A stretch of 64,000 nucleotides of DNA from Prostheceraeus crozeri. Taxonomy: Eukaryota; Platyhelminthes; Polycladida; Euryleptidae. A program made the translations under genes and the position numbers. The stretch is from contig CAJQUW010005288.1 in NCBI GenBank assembly GCA_907163375.1, positions 62,001 to 126,000 of the forward strand, written 5' to 3'. Below are positions 29,523 to 41,294 of the stretch, piece after piece. The stretch's first letter is position 1. Each line of letters opens with the position of its first letter. Under the pieces are notes generated by a model. It worked only from the letters and a program-made list of their open reading frames with translations. It did no database searches and was not told the origin of the DNA.

Positions 29523-30340
29523 ATGTCTACTAGTGCAATGACTTCAGACGACATTGAGCGTTTATCTCAAAGCCTATTATCGCTTCCGCACCTCAGTACA
29601 TCTAATGCTGTCTCATTAAAGTTGCCTGAATTTTTGTCTCATGATCCCGACATTTGGTTTGCTCGTGTAGAGGCCCAATTCAATACTAAAGGAATCATTC
29701 AAGATGTTACCAAATTTGATTATGTTGTCTCCTCTCTGGATGATAGGACTTCCGCCGAGGTCCGTTTCGTTATCATCAATCCTCCAGCACCGACAAATAC
29801 AATGCCCTGAAAACAGCACTTCTTGATGCTTTTGGCAAAAGTCAATCAGAAAAGGATGCTGAACTTTTATCCCTCAGTGGCCTTGGAGATCGCAAACCTA
29901 CTGCATTATTGCGAAAAATCGATTCGCTTAATAATGATCCAAACACTCTTAAAAGAGCACTTTTTCTCTCAAATTTACCGATCGATGTACGCAGCATACT
30001 AGCTGGTCAAGAATTCGCAACTATTCAGGAACTTGCGAAAGCGGCTGACAGAATCATTCAGACGCGATCTACATCGTTTCATCATGTTGATTCGACGGAA
30101 ACTTCAAACGCACGTAGTGTTGAGATCAATGCCTCATCTGGAAATTTCCGTCGACCACGTTCATCTGATCAACAACGCGAGTATAGCAGATCAAGCACTT
30201 CTAGTTCCCAGTCTAACATTTGCTTCTATCATTCCAAGATCGGCCCTAAAGCTCGTCGTTGCCACCCTGGCTGTATATTTGAAAGCCTAATCACGCATCA
30301 AAATTCTGCATCGGGAAATGCCACAGCCGGTCGCTAGGCG
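29523..30340 (+). pseudogene. gag region of the Gypsy fossil
   Basis: Follows the primer-binding-site-like sequence directly. The protein begins like Gypsy Gag proteins of invertebrates (KLPEFLSHDPDIWFARVEAQF) and continues with LSNLPIDVRSILAG and a Ser/Arg-rich stretch before a short Cys/His region (CFYHSKIGPKARRC). Would have formed the particle core. Broken. Confidence 0.7.
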
Positions 30341-33277
30341 TGGAGGCGGCCGGCGGAACCAAACGGAACACGCTATATGTTTGGGATCGTCGCACAAGCC
30401 AATTGTTTCTTGTTGATACGTTTCAGTTCTTCTAGCTACTTCACAAGACAAGAACAATAGTGCTCCAACCGATCCTCTTATCGCTGCCAATGGCTCTATC
30501 ATCCGAACATGGGGAACCAGAAAGTTATCTCTCTCTATTGGCGGGAAAAGATTATACTATCAAGAGTTTTACATCGCTGACGTAACAAAGCCAATTCTCG
30601 GCGCAGATTTTTTTATAAACAATTATCTTGCCATCGATCTACGTGGACGCCGTTTATTTGACTTGAATGATTTCTCTGTTTTCAATGCGAAAGTCCTCGA
30701 AAATTCATATCAAATTCATGGCCTCTCAGTTGCCACAGATAACCGATATGCAACGATTATGCGCGAATATCCTGACATTCTAGTACCACATTTTGACGTA
30801 AATAGAAACAAACACGGAATTGAACATCATATTGGAACTCATGGTCCACCTGTCCATGCTAGAGCTAGACGCTTGGATTCAGCAAAATTGAATATTGCTC
30901 GTAACGAATTTCGGAAAATGGAACAGCTTGGTATTATCAGACCATCAAAATCTCCATGGTCTTCGCCACTTCACATGGTACCAAAATCATCTGGTGATTG
31001 GAGACCATGTGGAGATTATCGTCGTCTAAACGATGTAGCTGTTGCTGATAGATATCCCCTTCCACACATCCAAGATTTCAATAACAATCTTGCAGATGCT
31101 ACTATATTTTCAAAAATCGATCTCGTTCGCGGATACCATCAAATTCCCGTAGCAGCATCGTCTATTCCCAAAACCGCAGTCATCACTCCATTTGGACTCT
31201 ATGAATTCTTGCGAATGCCCTTTGGGCTGAAAAACGCAGTTCAAGCATTTCAGCGTCCTATGAATGGAGTATTACAGGATTTACCATTTGTTTTCGTCTA
31301 TCTGGATGACATACTTGTGGCGAGTAGGAATTCAAAAGAACATTGTGAACACTTACGCCATGTTTTCCGCCTCTTATCTGATAATGGCCTTGTTATCAAC
31401 AGAGCAAAATGCGAATTTGGTGTTTCTGAGCTCAAATTTCTTGGTCACAAGATTACAAGTATCGGGATTCTTCCTTTGATTGATCGCGTAGAAACAATAA
31501 TCAATTTCCCAAAACCTTCCACGCGCTCAGAACTTCAACGATTTTTGGGTATGATTAATTAGTATCACCGATTTTTACCAAATATTTCCGGCAAGCTCGC
31601 TTCACTGCATTCGCAAGCATCTGGTTGTGGACAAGCAATTGAATGGACAGATACATGTCAGACTGCTTTTGATGAGGAGAAACGTGCACTTACTAAAGCT
31701 GCTCTTCTGTATCATCCTCGACCTGATGCCTCCTCTAGTATCACAGTTGATGCCTCGGACTCTGCAATTGGAGCACAACTTGAACAAAAACATAGTGGAA
31801 CATGGGTTCCAATAGCTTTCTTCTCCCGAAAACTTTCAGCAGCCGAAAGAAATTATAGTGTTTTGATCGTGAATTCCTTGCAGCTTATGCAGCCATAAAA
31901 CACTTTCAGCACTTCATCGAAGGTCGTGAATTTACACTTTTCACAGATCATAAACCTTTGACTTATTGTTTGAGCAGTTAAACCAGTCGTTCACCTAGAC
32001 AAATCCGTCATATGTCTTTCATCAGTGAATTCACAACAAACATCAGACATGTGCAAGGCAAATTTAATGTAGTTGCAGACGCTCTCTCGCGTATACCATC
32101 AAGTTCAGCGACACCTGAATCAAAAGCAGAAGTTGATTTCATCAATTCCGCAAATAAAATGCAATTATAATCACAACATAACATTTCATGTAATCGTTTG
32201 GCAAGCGATCAAATTCAGTCTGGTGAAATGTCTGATTATCGCACGTCTGATACCGATATGAATCTTCAAGATGTGTTTTTCGGAAATGTGACTGACTATC
32301 TTATGTGATATTTCAACAGGAACTCCTAGACCAATACTCTCTCGTTCATGGACCCGCATGATATTTAATGAAAAATTCATGGTCTATCGCATCCTGGTCC
32401 CCGCCCTACTCAACATGCTATTACTTCTCGTTTTGTTTGGCGCGGAATGAAGAAAGACATAAGACAATGGTGTCGTGAATGCCACGCATGTCAAACCAGC
32501 AAAATATCTCGACATACCCGTACTCCCTTTTCAAAACGTTCACTTCCAATGGATCGATTTCGCATTTTACACGTAGATTCAGTTGGACCTCTCCCTTCGA
32601 GCGAAGGCATGACTTATATTTTCACGATCATCGACAGATTTACTCGCTGGCCTGAAGCGATTCCACTGCCAGATGCTACTTCTACTTCGTGTGCCAAGGC
32701 ATTTATACATCATTGGATTGCTCGATTTGGGGTCCCAGACGACATAACCTCAGATCGTGGTCCACAATTTACCTCTAAATTGTGGATTGAGTGAAATTCA
32801 CTGATCTACACCGAAGCAACATTGACAACACCCTACCACCCACAAGCAAATGGACTTGTCGAACGTCTGCATCGTCAACTTAAACAAGCTCTGAAAGCTC
32901 GAACGGACAATTCACGCTGGATGCACGAGCTTCCATTCGTTATGTTAGGAATTCGCACTGCCTGGAGAGTTGAACCGGGCTGCAGCCCTGCGGAATTAGT
33001 TTATGGAACAACCTTGCGTATTCCCGGAGAAATGACCCGAGACAACAATGCTCGTCTCAATCAACCATCATGTGAATTCGTCAAACAGCTGCAAAACACA
33101 ATGCGAAGTCTTGAACCAAGTCAAACTGAGCATAACCGATCAAATTCTCCTTATATCCCTAAAGATCTTACAAATTCGGAATACGTGTACGTGCGCAGTG
33201 ATGGTTATCGCAAACCACTACAAAGACCATACTCTGGTCCTTTTCGCCAATGCTTCACACTCAATACAGAGTTATAA
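30341..33277 (+). pseudogene. pol region of the Gypsy fossil
   Basis: Order protease - reverse transcriptase - RNase H - integrase. Recognisable segments: [20 protein letters not shown] (protease C-terminal side), [20 protein letters not shown] and [10 protein letters not shown] (reverse transcriptase), [23 protein letters not shown] (RNase H), WCRECHACQTSK, HVDSVGPLP and YHPQANGLVERLHRQ (integrase). Typical of Ty3/Gypsy pol. Non-functional fossil with several interruptions. Confidence 0.8.
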
Positions 33278-33302
33278 CTAACAAGACGTAATTCTACAAT
33301 AC

Positions 33303-33420
33303 AATGTTTTAGATCGAATCTGATCTACAAACCATAGATTTTTCCATGTGCCATCATTGTACATAGGCTATGGGCAAGATATCAAATTTCCATTCTAGTG
33401 TACTATTATCCACTTCTATG
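33303..33420. repeat. Repeat R, copy 1, right part
   Basis: Continuation of 26513-27439 across the LTR insertion; matches 34865-34977. It ends at CACTTCTATG, where a MITE starts. Confidence 0.8.
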
Positions 33421-33552
33421 GTTATAATGCATGACTTTTTTCATAGAAGTCTGCACCAGGTTAATAATTTCCAAGCAGGAAAATATTTACCTGCTTCGTG
33501 TGACTTATTAACCTGTAGACATAGAAAGCCTTACAAAATCATGCATTATACC
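33421..33552. repeat. Fold-back MITE, CAGGTTAATAA family
   Basis: Inverted arms ATAATGCATGACTTTTTTCA and its partner near CAAAATCATGCATTAT. Inner arms contain CAGGTTAATAA and TTATTAACCTG. Related to 16655-16790 and to the partial copy at 15380-15450. Confidence 0.7.
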
Positions 33553-33785
33553 GATTTAACGGACGGCCCTCAGCATTACAGCATATTGCGGTTCAGATAT
33601 CTGCCGTTAAAAAGCAAATCGACGTATTTCGGAATATCATGGTATTGAGAAAACTGCAATATTACATTGATGGGAATTGCGCTCTATGACATCTGGAAAG
33701 AGACTTAATTGGGGATATTATTTCATCGTACCTCGAAGAATTGTGCAAAGCGGATCTAAATAAATCTATGGCATGTATATGTGTT

Positions 33786-33886
33786 ATACCAGGGACATCT
33801 ATGATTAATATAAGATATCTAAGGGACGTTCAACTCCCATACCATGCAGTGGACTGGAGGCCAGTGACTTTGGTAGACTTGATTAA
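33786..33886 (+). repeat. Inverted-repeat arm, left part
   Basis: Matches the complement of about 37490-37590 (shared CCAGGGACATCTATGAT and CAACTCCCATACCATGC). It is interrupted after AGACTTGATTAA and continues at 36083. Confidence 0.8.
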
Positions 33887-33930
33887 CTGTTGAACACGTG
33901 CAACTCTGTCTCCAAAGCCATACAATTTAC

Positions 33931-34977
33931 CATAGAAATTAACAATACCATAGAAAGTCCTAGAATGGAAATTGCATGAAAATTATGGCACACGCCGGGG
34001 GAACTTAGTTGGGGCAAAATGCAAATTGTACGAGCTGGTTTCCAATTTTTCTGATTGGCATTTATATTTATCAAACCAATTTGTGATGTGGATTGTTGCC
34101 CCTTGTCCAAAGATCATGTACACAAAAGCAATAGTGAAATTACAAAATACTGCGCCGACAGGATGACAAAGAAGGAAATCCTTTAAAACGTTCTGATTGG
34201 TCATCCTTTTGAAATACCGCTCCTATAATCCATCACGAGTATAATCAGACACATATGCAACTTGTAATGTCGATTTACAGAGCATGCATTGGTCCAGCTT
34301 GAAATCAGAGGCTAAGAAATCTTACAGTATTCATTTTACTTTGAAGGGCTTCCCTGTTCATTGTATTTGAACAATTTTCAAAATCTTTGCATGCTTTCGA
34401 ATATGAGCATTCAAAATACCATCACACTATATCATATAAATCATTTAGTGATTAATTGAAAAGTTCCAACGACATTTCATTTATCTGATAAATGTCTGTC
34501 GCTAAAGAAGCTTTCAATGTGTTTATTCCAGAAAAGCGCTAGGTTTCTTAACCGCTAGAAGGAGAAATTATCCAACAATTAGAATTTTTATCTTTGAATT
34601 CTTGAAATGTTCTTACAACCAGTACACCGACTACTTTCGATTATGACTCTGTGAACCAAATTTTAATTCGTATTCCACTGTTGAAAAATTGGAAAATAGT
34701 TGTCAATGACTGCTACAAATAGACACTATTTAATCCATGGAAAAGTAGGCTATTTCACATGAAACAATGCCGCCATCTCACTTGCCATTCTCTTCATGAA
34801 AATCCTGTAATTAGGTGTCAACAACTTCCACAACCAACTTGGCAAATAGTTTGACTATGATATAATGTTTTAGATCGAATCTGATCTACAAACCATAGAT
34901 TTTTCCATGTGCCATCATTGTACATAGGCAAGATATCAAACTTCCATTCTAGTGTACTATTATCTACTTCTATGCCA
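33931..34977. repeat. Repeat R, copy 2
   Basis: Matches 26513-27439 followed directly by 33303-33420. Uninterrupted, and therefore the empty-site reference for the LTR element. No recognised protein on either strand. Confidence 0.8.
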
Positions 34978-35030
34978 TAGACCAACCGAGAACCAGCGGC
35001 TATCTTCCCTTTCTCGACTGTGAAATATAG

Positions 35031-35855
35031 CAAAGTTTTGACAATACGTTCTCCTCGAGACTTTACACGAAGGAGATAGACAGTGGCTGCATTTTCCCTT
35101 GGAATGCGGGAGGACCTATTTCTCAAAAACGCGGAATATTGATCGGGGAACTAATTCGAGCAGAGAGACGGTCCACAACCGAAGCAAACCGTCATTATTC
35201 CATCGATTTGATTTTTAACAAATTCGTGAGAAATGGATATCCATTGCCATTTATCAAAAAGACATGCAGAAAGCTAAGATCTAGAGACAAGCCTAAATCG
35301 AAGAAGGATAAAGAAAAGAAATTTTTCATGAAAATCCCCTTCATTGATGAAGTCTTGAAACGGAAGATATCCAGCTTGATGAAAAGAACAGGTGTACATG
35401 ACCTGATGAACATTTGGTACGACTCCGGAAGCAGCTTAAAACGGAGATTCCACCCCCCCCCTAAGGAAAGGCCTCAATGCTCTGCCGATTGCTGTGCATG
35501 TAACTTTTCTAAAAAAGAGAAAGATTCCTGTTTTGAGAAAAACCTGATATACAAGATAACCTGCAAATTGTGCTCGAAATACTATATCGGTGAGACATCA
35601 AGATTGGTAGGGACGCGCATAAAGGAACACGCAATGTCGAGTAATCCCTCTGCAGTGAAGAAACACTTTGTTTCTGACCATAAAGGACATTCAATGAATA
35701 TTGAATGGGAGATCGTGCACCGAAATCTGAAAGGTTATGTGAAGAGAAGGAGCTTGGAAAGCAGATACATCAATGATGCTGGTAACCAAGCTATGAACAG
35801 ACAAGAATCTTTCAACCATATGAACTTTTGCACATCCGCCTCAAGATTTTCTTAA
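35031..35855 (+). CDS. Penelope-like element C-terminus with GIY-YIG endonuclease (partial)
   Basis: Open frame, partial at the 5' side: an in-frame TAG at 35028 precedes it, and similar-looking coding (GYLPFLDCEI) lies upstream of that stop. From the start: FSSRLYTKEIDSGCIFPWN and GGPISQKRGILIGELIRAE belong to the end of the Penelope reverse transcriptase; NGYPLPFIKKT and a basic linker follow. The GIY-YIG module starts at IYKITCKLCSKYYIGETSR with Arg in GTRIKEH. It ends in a short conserved tail. Penelope elements use this endonuclease to nick target DNA for priming. The copy is 5' truncated and hence dead. Confidence 0.8.
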   Translation, partial: QSFDNTFSSRLYTKEIDSGCIFPWNAGGPISQKRGILIGELIRAERRSTTEANRHYSIDLIFNKFVRNGYPLPFIKKTCRKLRSRDKPKSKKDKEKKFFMKIPFIDEVLKRKISSLMKRTGVHDLMNIWYDSGSSLKRRFHPPPKERPQCSADCCACNFSKKEKDSCFEKNLIYKITCKLCSKYYIGETSRLVGTRIKEHAMSSNPSAVKKHFVSDHKGHSMNIEWEIVHRNLKGYVKRRSLESRYINDAGNQAMNRQESFNHMNFCTSASRFS

Positions 35856-35981
35856 TTTTCATGGTACTTTTAATCTTTGTTATCAGTAGAATTTTAACCT
35901 TAACATGTGCTCACGTGATAATTTTCTTTATCGATTTTCTTCCGTCGTATGATGTGAATGTTGCGCTGTACATCTTCATTC

Positions 35982-36017
35982 GTGCATGATTAAGCCTTTG
36001 GGGCGAAACGTCGCACA
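35982..36017 (+). ncRNA. Hammerhead-like motif in Penelope 3' UTR
   Basis: Stem I GTGC/GCAC encloses TGATTA (core consensus CTGATGA), a stem II AGCC-TTT-GGGGC-like hairpin, GAAA, and CGTC. Penelope-like elements are known to carry minimal type I hammerhead ribozymes. Degenerate at the first core, so probably inactive. Confidence 0.45.
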
Positions 36018-36082
36018 CGCAATAATAATCGCTTGGAAGTACCCGAAGAATCTTTTCTTTTTAACCCTTTAGACTTGATTAA

Positions 36083-36135
36083 TGATGGTAGTTTGTGCAC
36101 ATCTGGATAAAACCGTAAAACAATTTGTAAACAAT
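36083..36135 (+). repeat. Inverted-repeat arm, right part
   Basis: Continuation of 33786-33886 beyond the composite insertion; matches the complement of about 37437-37490 (shared TGGATAAAACC and TTGTAAACAAT). Confidence 0.75.
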
Positions 36136-37431
36136 TATCCAGGACTCTGATACGCGCATTCTTACAGGCAATCTGTTAAAAGACGATTCTGAACCCAGTC
36201 AATAATAGAATAAAGAATTAAAAAACTCCCACAAAAATAAGCAATTGTCAATAACAACTGCAATATCAACTGCTAGTGATTGAAATTGTTCACCTGCGAC
36301 ACGTAGCATCAATGGCAATTGGTGTGGATTCTGTACATTTATACGTACATGCTTTGTGGAAATCGATTCAGTAGTGCTTTTCCTGAGAATGGTGGACTCC
36401 TTCTGGAAAATTTTTGATAATCTATTTCCTTTGCTCAAAAGAGTCATAGACTAAATGATAACTGATCACTGATGAATTTACTTGCTACTACAATCATTGC
36501 AACAATATGTCCCATGCCTTATTCATGGTTATACAAGTAAAAGACATGATTAAAATCTAAAGAAAATCTACCGATGATGCAATCGGAAACGAACAATAAA
36601 CAAATTGAAACGTCAAAAATTGATAATAATTTGATTGGTATAAAACTAATGAAAATGCTAAAAATTAAACAAGAATGGTTTGAATATCCATTCCTCCAGA
36701 GGATCATATATATAGATTTTGGTGGAAAGTGCAAAATCTTTCCAAGTACGGCTCCTCGTAATGAGTGGTTACCGATGATGTCAATATATATTTTATCTTT
36801 AATTAGACATTTCGTGATTATAGAGCATCACCTATGACAGCTTCAAATTATAATCAAGACTCCGACGAACAAATAAAATGTAATTATGATGTCAGTGATT
36901 TATAAAATGAATTTATTGAATAAAAAGCAAACCAAGCGATGGTGATTGATGACTCTCTACGATTTTAAGGTCCTGCCATATTGGGCAATTTAGGAACAGC
37001 ATTATTCAAGATTTAGGTTGATTGCGAAATCCGTATTAATTTCGTCGATGAATATGAAAACATTCGCGCATCACTGTGATAAAATAGCCATCATTTTCGC
37101 TTAATGAAAGTTGAGCAATTCAAGGTCGGAAATAAACCACACATGCTACATCGCTTCATTGATCTTGAAATCTCGAATAAAGTCCACCAGTGGTCCAAAT
37201 TATTATACAGGAGGAGATTTAAGATAAGACAATGGGAAAATCAATGAATACAGAAAGTCACAATTTATTTGAAATTGACCATCGATGATATGCTTGTATG
37301 TGTACATGTACACTGCACAGATTCTTCCGACAATTTCTCTGCAAGACTGGGAAATTATTAATTAGGGGGTATTAATTAGTATGTGCAACAACCAATTCGA
37401 CTGGATTCTGACGTATTTTACAATAGTGAAG
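36136..37431. other. Spacer between inverted-repeat arms, no gene recognised
   Basis: About 1.3 kb of AT-rich DNA between the two arms. No transposase motif seen on either strand; the arms may be TIRs of a non-autonomous DNA transposon. Confidence 0.45.
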
Positions 37432-37590
37432 TGGATTGTTTACAACTTGTTTCATGGTTTTATCCATATACACACTACCTTCATTAATCAAGTCTAGCAA
37501 AGGCACTGGCCTCCAGTCCAGAGCATGGTATGGGAGTTGAGCGTCCCTTAGATATCTTATATCATAGATGTCCCTGGTTAGTCCACAGAA
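37432..37590 (-). repeat. Inverted-repeat arm, intact copy
   Basis: Uninterrupted complement of 33786-33886 plus 36083-36135. Reads, on the minus strand, from CCAGGGACATC through AGACTTGATTAATGAAGG to TTGTAAACAATCC. Confidence 0.8.
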
Positions 37591-38346
37591 TTAGATTGTT
37601 TAACTCTTTCAGGGACTACCCCGAATACGAAGTGAAGGAACTTCTGGGGCAAAGTTTGGATTTGAAAGCATTTTGACAATGACTGCCTTGTTGTTCTAAC
37701 TTCCTCATGTTTCCTGTCAATATTTAAACGCATGCTCTTAACTTTGAGGCAAACCATTATTCAAATTGCACTTTTTGCCAATTCTAGTGGTCACATATAG
37801 ACGAGACCTATAATAGCCTCAAAAGAGCTCAATGGACTTTATAACTACCTCAATGAATTATATAAGCTACCTCAGCAAAAAATCTTCTCTTAAAAAACTA
37901 CTGTGTATGATTCCTCGATCATTGAATTTCCATGAACTTATCATGAACTTAGCATTGCACGTACAAAAGGTATGATGAGGAGCAGCGCGTGAAGACAACA
38001 CCAAATCAGCTTCCCCAAGTGGCGAATGAAGATCTTATTGATTGAAGTATTCCTGATAAGGACTGATGACGCTCTCAGATCCGTAGGTTTGCTGACATAA
38101 TGCTGTTGCAACAATGGAGAGAGGGTCATGCGAGAGAACGAATCGGCAACGATTCGACATCAATCATCAAAAAAAAGAAAAATTGGGTCCCTATCACTAT
38201 AATGAGCATGAAAATTTATCAGGAAGTATAAAGGTAACGATGCTAAACAAAATTGACGGAAACGATCAATAAGGAAGAAGGAATAACTGAAATATACCGG
38301 TGGACCAACGCATGATAGATTACCCGTTAGAGATTCACATGCAGCT

Positions 38347-38350
<4 letters not shown>
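37591..38350. other. No gene recognised
   Basis: AT-rich sequence before the (TA)n tract. CACAGAATTAGATTGTTTAA at 37583 also occurs at 25757, so a further dispersed repeat may start here. Confidence 0.4.

Positions 38351-38384
<34 letters not shown>
38351..38384. repeat. (TA)n tract, left of mariner
   Basis: Pure TA repeat ending at the left terminus of the mariner element, which inserts at TA. Confidence 0.95.
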
Positions 38385-39917
<1,533 letters not shown>

Positions 39918-40086
39918 ATAATAATAAATAAGTAATTGATATAATATAATATAATCAATAATATGATATTGACTTAATCAATAATATCATTTGACTTTTC
40001 CTTGAGTTTACATCTAATTTATTACTTATTTATTGACCTTTTGGTTTTTTGTATTGTTTTCATTATATATATATATATATATATAT

Positions 40087-40838
40087 GAGACATGTATTGC
40101 AGAAAAGCAAATCGCAATCAATTTTAGATAACTTAAGGTAATATTTTTCAAATGATCGATAAATTGATTTCACTTCGGAACTAGAAAACTTAAAAGCGAC
40201 TTTAGAAAACCATTTCACTGCAAAAATATTTATACCGGCGCTTCGGATATTTACACTATCCATCATCAGGGAGTGAAATAATTAGGACATAATACATTTA
40301 AGTCGGAAACAAATTTCAAACTACATATTAGGTACTTGAAAAATCAATGTCCTGAAATATATACAAAGATAGCTAATGATACACTACCAAAGTTAATAGA
40401 AGGATATCTACTAAAACTATAAAGAAATCTAAAGAAGAATAAGGATAAAGTTACAAAACTAAGAGTCGCCTTGTCAAGCCTTGATCTTCCCGATTGAGCT
40501 GGGGTTGGAGGCTTTTGATGAGCAATTTCAAGATCACGTTGTCTGTTGTATTTGGCTAGGATAGTCATGTTCTTCAGCATAAATTTGTTTCCTACTTAAA
40601 TGTATTATGTCCTAATTGCTTCACTCCCTGATGATGGATAGTGTAAATATCCGAAGCGCCGGTATAAATATTTTTGCAATGAAATAGTTTTCTAAAGTCG
40701 CTTTTAAGTTTTCCAGTTCCGAAGTGAAATCAATTTATCGATCATTTGAAAGATATTGCCTTAAGTTATCTAAAATTGATTGCGATTTGCTTTTCTGCAA
40801 TACATGTCTCAAAAATAATTTGCTGCCTAAATTTACGA

Positions 40839-40840
<2 letters not shown>
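40087..40840. mobile_element. Fold-back unit with Penelope-type terminal sequences
   Basis: Arms of about 230 bp (40087-40320 and 40575-40810) are inverted copies; the unit is bounded by (TA)n on both sides (40064-40086, 40841-40881). Each arm contains a hammerhead-like motif (CTGATGA ... TATCCGAAG) at 40628-40662 on plus and 40239-40274 on minus. Between the arms a minus-strand frame (MLKNMTILAKYNRQRDLEIA) could be the start of a retroelement ORF. I interpret it as inverted pseudo-LTRs of a Penelope-like element. Confidence 0.55.
40628..40662 (+). ncRNA. Hammerhead-like motif
   Basis: CTGATGA, then stem II GGATA-gtgtaaa-TATCC, then GAAGC where the consensus has GAAAC. An inverted copy is at 40239-40274. 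One-base departure from the core suggests decay. Confidence 0.5.

Positions 40841-40881
<41 letters not shown>
40841..40881. repeat. (TA)n tract
   Basis: Separates the fold-back unit from the antisense GIY-YIG fragment. Confidence 0.95.
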
Positions 40882-40886
<5 letters not shown>

Positions 40887-40901
40887 AATGAAAGCCAGGA
40901 G

Positions 40902-40958
40902 ATGTCGGTGTTACCGGTTTCGGTGTATTTTTATGAATTTATGACACCTCGTCAGACA
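40902..40958 (-). ncRNA. Hammerhead-like motif downstream of a GIY-YIG fragment
   Basis: On the minus strand: TGTC, TGACGA, a stem II GGTGT/ACACC with a long loop, GAAA, a CGGT-AAC-ACCG hairpin, and GACA closing stem I. The cleavage triplet is not canonical. Confidence 0.45.
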
Positions 40959-40985
40959 ACGTTACATGAAATAAATGAACTGCAA

Positions 40986-41222
40986 CTATCTTTGATCCCT
41001 ATCGAGAGGAGGTTTGAATTTAGAAATAAAATATCTTTCTTTGATTTCCCTCTCGGATCTGGTTGCGTTATTTGGAAACTGAAAGAAAGGCGCAGCTTCA
41101 AATCTAATATCATGGTCCGTAGCACAAGTAGCTATGTGTTTGCTGACATAGAGGATAGCTAAGCTAGGATTATTGATATGTTGGCGATGGACGGTAAGTC
41201 TATTATGGATGATATCTCCCAT
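40986..41222 (-). CDS. Penelope GIY-YIG C-terminal fragment
   Basis: 78 codons on the minus strand. The part NRLTVHRQHINNPSLAILYVSKHIATC ends a GIY-YIG domain and closely resembles the same part of the 42464-42940 gene (RMTVHRQHVNQGNAAMLRVSRHIAAC). The tail RSEREIKERYFISKFKPPL is also shared in form. The YIGQT half is absent because the fragment begins next to the (TA)n tract at 41241. Partial and dead. Confidence 0.7.
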   Translation of the reverse strand: MGDIIHNRLTVHRQHINNPSLAILYVSKHIATCATDHDIRFEAAPFFQFPNNATRSEREIKERYFISKFKPPLDRDQR

Positions 41223-41238
41223 TTCTCCTTTTTTGAAT

Positions 41239-41240
<2 letters not shown>

Positions 41241-41290
<50 letters not shown>
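41241..41290. repeat. (TA)n tract
   Basis: Separates the GIY-YIG fragment from the next mariner-type element. Confidence 0.95.

Positions 41291-41294
<4 letters not shown>

Larger units (their letters stand above)
27440..33298 (+). mobile_element. Ty3/Gypsy LTR retrotransposon fossil
   Basis: The element begins TGTAGAA and ends TTCTACA, and is bounded by the 4-bp duplication ATAC (27436-27439, 33299-33302). The uninterrupted paralogous site is preserved at about 34855-34870. The 5' LTR runs 27440-29499 and is enlarged by a tyrosine-recombinase insertion; at the right end only a short LTR remnant (33246-33298) matches its terminus. A primer-binding-site-like TGGTGAGCCCGAC follows the 5' LTR. 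Parts in order: gag about 29523-30340, protease region about 30380-30660, reverse transcriptase about 30780-31340 ([10 protein letters not shown]), RNase H about 31640-32000, integrase about 32440-33240 (CHACQTSK zinc motif; catalytic core ahead of YHPQANGLVERLHRQ). Order RT-RH-IN identifies Ty3/Gypsy. It is broken, with roughly six or more interruptions. No envelope gene is seen. Confidence 0.85.
33887..36070 (+). mobile_element. Composite insertion: repeat R copy 2 plus Penelope-like fragment
   Basis: The segment is bordered by a 12-bp direct duplication AGACTTGATTAA (33875-33886, 36071-36082). The intact complement copy at 37432-37590 has this 12-mer only once, so it shows the empty site. 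Inside are repeat R (33931-34977) and then a 5'-truncated Penelope-like coding region and 3' UTR. R and the Penelope part entered together, so R is either the upstream part of this retroelement or was joined to it before insertion. Confidence 0.75.

Noticed and set aside
34818-35126. 102-codon minus-strand frame
   Set aside because: Overlaps the clearly recognisable Penelope coding on the plus strand; conservation in the second repeat R copy is nucleotide-level repeat identity.
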